Assembly (NCBI RefSeq): GCF_022811725.1
Contig: NZ_CP094527.1
Coordinates: 124,001 to 188,000, forward strand
Reading direction: 5' to 3'
Length of the DNA stretch: 64,000 nt
Origin: Mucilaginibacter sp. SMC90
Lineage (GTDB): Bacteria > Bacteroidota > Bacteroidia > Sphingobacteriales > Sphingobacteriaceae
The notes under the pieces were generated by a model. That model saw only the letters and a list, made by a program, of their open reading frames with translations. It ran no database searches and was not told the DNA's origin. The stretch's first letter is position 1, and the number at the start of each line of letters is the position of its first letter. Both the position numbers and the translations under genes were made by a program. Below are positions 61,823-64,000 of this stretch, in pieces.

Positions 61823-62752
61823 ATGAAACCCTATAAAAAAATTGTGCTGGCCGGTGGTAACGGTTATCTCGGTACAGTACTGGCTAATTACTACCGCGAT
61901 TTGGCAGATGAAGTGATCATTCTTGCCCGCAAACAGAAACCAGTAGATGGCAACGTCCATACCGCGCTTTGGGATGGCGAAACCGAAGCGGGCTGGACTG
62001 TGCATCTTGCCGGTGCCGATATGCTGATCAACCTGTGCGGTAAAAACGTGAACTGCCGGTACACCGAAAAAAATAAAAAAGAGATCATCCGCTCAAGAGT
62101 TGTACCTACCGAATTGCTGGGCAGGGTGATCAATAAAATGGTTAACCCGCCAAAGGTCTGGATCAATGTAACCTCTGCCACAATCTACCGCCATGCCGAA
62201 GACCATCCGCAGGACGAGGAAACCGGCGAAATTGGATATGGCTTTTCTATTGATGTTTGCAACATTTGGGAAGGCTCTTTCTTTAAAACGGATACGCCTC
62301 ATACCCGTAAAATTGCCCTGCGCATGGGCATTGTTCTTGGCCGGAGCGACAGCGTTTTTCCGCGGTTGCTTAACCTGGTTAAGTTTGGCCTTGGCGGTAA
62401 ACAGGGAGATGGGCAACAATACATGGCCTGGGTACACGAGCATGACGTAGCCCGCAGTACGCAATGGCTGCTGGACCACCCCGAACTAAACGGCATATTT
62501 AACTGCACTGCTCCCGAAGGTGCAAAAAACACCGATATGATGCAGGCCATCCGCGAGGCCTACGGTGCTCCTTTTGGTTTATCCGCCCCGCAATGGCTGC
62601 TGGAAGTTGGCGCTATGGTAATCGGTACCGAAACCGAGCTGATATTAAAAAGCCGCTGGGTAATGCCGAAACGCTTATTGGATAGCGGGTTTAAGTTTCA
62701 GTATGAAAAAGCGGAGTATGCGGTGCATGATATTTTGAGTATAAAGAGGTAG
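61823..62752 (+). CDS. TIGR01777-family NAD-dependent epimerase/dehydratase
   Basis: The 309-residue protein begins with a Rossmann motif VLAGGNGYLGTVLANYY and carries NLCGKNVNCRYTEKNKKEIIRSRVVPTELLG, typical of the TIGR01777 (YfcH) family, and a C-terminal domain with WVMPKRLLDSGFKFQY. Members are extended SDR proteins of unknown substrate. The pairing with a DCC-family protein is seen in other phyla and suggests a shared, perhaps redox-linked, membrane function. Confidence 0.9.
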   Translation: MKPYKKIVLAGGNGYLGTVLANYYRDLADEVIILARKQKPVDGNVHTALWDGETEAGWTVHLAGADMLINLCGKNVNCRYTEKNKKEIIRSRVVPTELLGRVINKMVNPPKVWINVTSATIYRHAEDHPQDEETGEIGYGFSIDVCNIWEGSFFKTDTPHTRKIALRMGIVLGRSDSVFPRLLNLVKFGLGGKQGDGQQYMAWVHEHDVARSTQWLLDHPELNGIFNCTAPEGAKNTDMMQAIREAYGAPFGLSAPQWLLEVGAMVIGTETELILKSRWVMPKRLLDSGFKFQYEKAEYAVHDILSIKR

Positions 62753-62766
62753 GGACTTCAAACGCC

Positions 62767-62874
62767 ATGTAATTGCGAGGAACAGCAGGAAAATGAGCGA
62801 TGGTGGCAACGTTGCAATAGCATGCTATACAGGGCGGCTCTGCTTCCTTGCTGTTGCCGCGCTCACAATGATAT
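62767..62874. repeat. REP-like palindromic element, copy 11 (diverged)
   Basis: Begins ATGTAATTGCGAGGAACAGC and ends GCGCTCACAATGATAT; GGAACAGCAGGAAA and TTTCC-like TTCCTTGCTGTTGCC pair inside it. It lies between convergent genes. Confidence 0.6.
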
Positions 62875-62956
62875 TTTTTGTTTATTTAACAGAAAATAAC
62901 CGCCCTCTTCTAAATACTTAAAGGCCGGAGCCGAGCGGCGGCGAAAAACTTGATAA

Positions 62957-63289
62957 TTACAACGCCAGCTCTACCATCGGATCCCAGAAATGCGATTTGA
63001 AATCCTGTATCTGGTCGTCAATCACTTTTACACCTTCGCTTTCCAGCATTTCGGCCATACGGTTGCCGCCAAAGTGGGCCCTGGCTGTTAGCAACCCCTG
63101 GCGGTTTACAACACGGTGCGCCGGAACGGGTGGCTTCACATTGCCCGCTGCCTGCATTGCCCAGCCTACCATGCGCGATGAGCCCTTGGTGCCAAGATAA
63201 GCCGCAATAGCACCATATGATGTTACCCGCCCGGGCGGAATGAGCCGGGCTACCTGGTATACCTTTTCAAAAAAATTAATGTCTTCCAT
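62957..63289 (-). CDS. Alkyltransferase-like protein (catalytic Cys replaced by Ala)
   Basis: The 110-residue protein is only the DNA-binding half of O6-alkylguanine-DNA alkyltransferase: VARLIPPGRVTSYGAIAAYLG holds the helix-turn-helix with the arginine finger, and the active-site motif PCHRV is PAHRV (56-60), so Ala57 stands where Cys would be. Such alkyltransferase-like proteins bind alkylated guanine and call in nucleotide excision repair. It overlaps trmB by one base (TAATG), a coupled pair. Confidence 0.92.
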   Translation of the reverse strand: MEDINFFEKVYQVARLIPPGRVTSYGAIAAYLGTKGSSRMVGWAMQAAGNVKPPVPAHRVVNRQGLLTARAHFGGNRMAEMLESEGVKVIDDQIQDFKSHFWDPMVELAL

Positions 63290-63948
63290 TAAGCGTTTTC
63301 GGTAAATGAAAACTTAAGGTAGTTAATGTTCTTGTTATCCTTTAAATATTTTTTTTCGTAGTAGGTTTTGATAGATAGCACCTCATCGGCATATTCCGAA
63401 TTGTAAAGGTCTTCTGTTTTAATGTGCAGGTTTAGCTTTAGTTCCTCTATCTTTTCGGCAGTGTACGCGTGCAAACCGTCGTTATCGGTTTTGAGGTTAA
63501 CGCAGCCTCCTGGCTTTAAGATGATGATATATTTATCAAGGAAACGTGGCGAGGTCAGTCGCTTTTTCTCGCGGCTTAATTGCGGCTGCGGATCGGGAAA
63601 GGTGATCCAGATTTCATCAACCTCGCCGGGTGCAAAATAATCAAGAAGGTTTTCGATCTGGATGCGCAGGAAGGCAACATTAGGTACACCATCTTCAATA
63701 GCGGTTTTAGCGCCACGCCAAATGCGGTTACCTTTATAATCAATGCCAATAAAGTTTTTATTGGGGAACAGGCGGGCAAGATTCACGGTATATTCGCCTT
63801 TGCCGCAGGCCAGTTCAAGCACTACGGGGTTATCATTTTTGAAAAACTCGCGGCTCCATTGCCCTATGAAAGGCTTGCCGGCATCTAATTGCAGTACATT
63901 ACTAAAGGTTTCAACCTCCGCAAAACGCCTTAACTTATCTTTTCCCAC
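63289..63948 (-). CDS. trmB: tRNA (guanine-N7)-methyltransferase
   Basis: The 219-residue protein has the SAM-binding LELACGKGEYTVNLA, the family motif ITFPDPQPQ and the final TYYEKKYL. It methylates G46 of tRNAs. The start is GTG at 63948 because an in-frame stop is just upstream, and a perfect -7 element (TATTTTTG on the minus strand, 63971-63978) is 22 bases before it. Its stop overlaps the start of the alkyltransferase-like gene by one base. Confidence 0.95.
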   Translation of the reverse strand: MGKDKLRRFAEVETFSNVLQLDAGKPFIGQWSREFFKNDNPVVLELACGKGEYTVNLARLFPNKNFIGIDYKGNRIWRGAKTAIEDGVPNVAFLRIQIENLLDYFAPGEVDEIWITFPDPQPQLSREKKRLTSPRFLDKYIIILKPGGCVNLKTDNDGLHAYTAEKIEELKLNLHIKTEDLYNSEYADEVLSIKTYYEKKYLKDNKNINYLKFSFTENA

Positions 63949-63970
63949 TTTACGTTTTTAAAATAAAGTG

Positions 63971-63978
63971 CAAAAATA
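63971..63978 (-). promoter_or_regulatory. Predicted -7 promoter element of trmB
   Basis: Reads TATTTTTG on the minus strand, a perfect TAnnTTTG match, 22 bases before the GTG start. The -33 position is at the window edge and shows no clear TTG. Confidence 0.5.
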
Positions 63979-64000
63979 TTGAAATTATTTTAACACGAAT

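Overview
The window looks like chromosomal DNA of a member of the Bacteroidota, most likely the Sphingobacteriaceae and close to Mucilaginibacter or Pedobacter; the genus is inferred from gene content and repeat style, not proven. Support comes from promoters of the TTG-N18/19-TAnnTTTG type, the general absence of Shine-Dalgarno sequences, short leaders, many secreted glycoside hydrolases, and gaps full of palindromic repeats. No rRNA, tRNA, CRISPR array or phage region was seen. Fifty-seven protein genes are called, one cut by the left edge.

Layout. 1-6.3 kb: a truncated HGSNAT/NagX-like acyltransferase, a GH20 hexosaminidase, a secreted Xaa-Pro aminopeptidase and a GH43 enzyme (glycan and peptide scavenging). 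6.7-8.8 kb: a DEAD-box helicase and a GNAT acetyltransferase whose start codon lies in a perfect inverted repeat. 9.1-16.2 kb: a four-gene minus-strand module with predicted c-type haem proteins (PSCyt1-DUF1549-DUF1553, DUF1501, a beta-propeller, and a DUF2231-cytochrome-LRR fusion), an uncharacterised extracytoplasmic system. 16.5-24.9 kb: SGNH protein, TonB-like protein, an IS481-family insertion, M23 peptidase, rbfA, a lipoprotein, a LolC/E-type permease, an MBL hydrolase, DUF2199 and Uma2 proteins. 25.5-31.7 kb: SprT-like protein, feoAB, a VanZ protein overlapping a 47-residue lipoprotein, gcvH and a TPR protein. 31.8-42.9 kb: serine hydrolase, YbaB, UPF0173 hydrolase, glgA-glgC, polA, tag, ExbD and an AhpD-like protein. 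43-50.3 kb: two VOC proteins, a DUF2339/DUF3999 pair and a GH78-like enzyme.

50.5-59.9 kb holds a pentose phosphate locus: polyphosphate-type glucokinase, tkt, rpiA, tal, a HAD phosphatase, gnd, zwf and pgl, all on the plus strand and closed by a terminator. With glucokinase in the same locus it can take glucose to ribulose 5-phosphate and rearrange sugars; rpe and pgi are not in the window. 61-64 kb: a DCC-family membrane protein paired with a TIGR01777 epimerase, then an alkyltransferase-like protein overlapping trmB.

The most unusual content is between genes. At least eleven REP-like palindromes beginning with GTCATTGCGAG, three cloverleaf-like GCTCGTT elements, two copies of a 198-bp MITE-like element (one with a 10-bp target duplication), an IS481 insertion with a 5-bp duplication inside a REP-like unit, and a distinctive class of word repeats are present. 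In the last class each locus carries its own short word repeated with variation, followed by its reverse complement, so that each gap can fold into a long imperfect hairpin. Three of these separate genes of the pentose phosphate locus.
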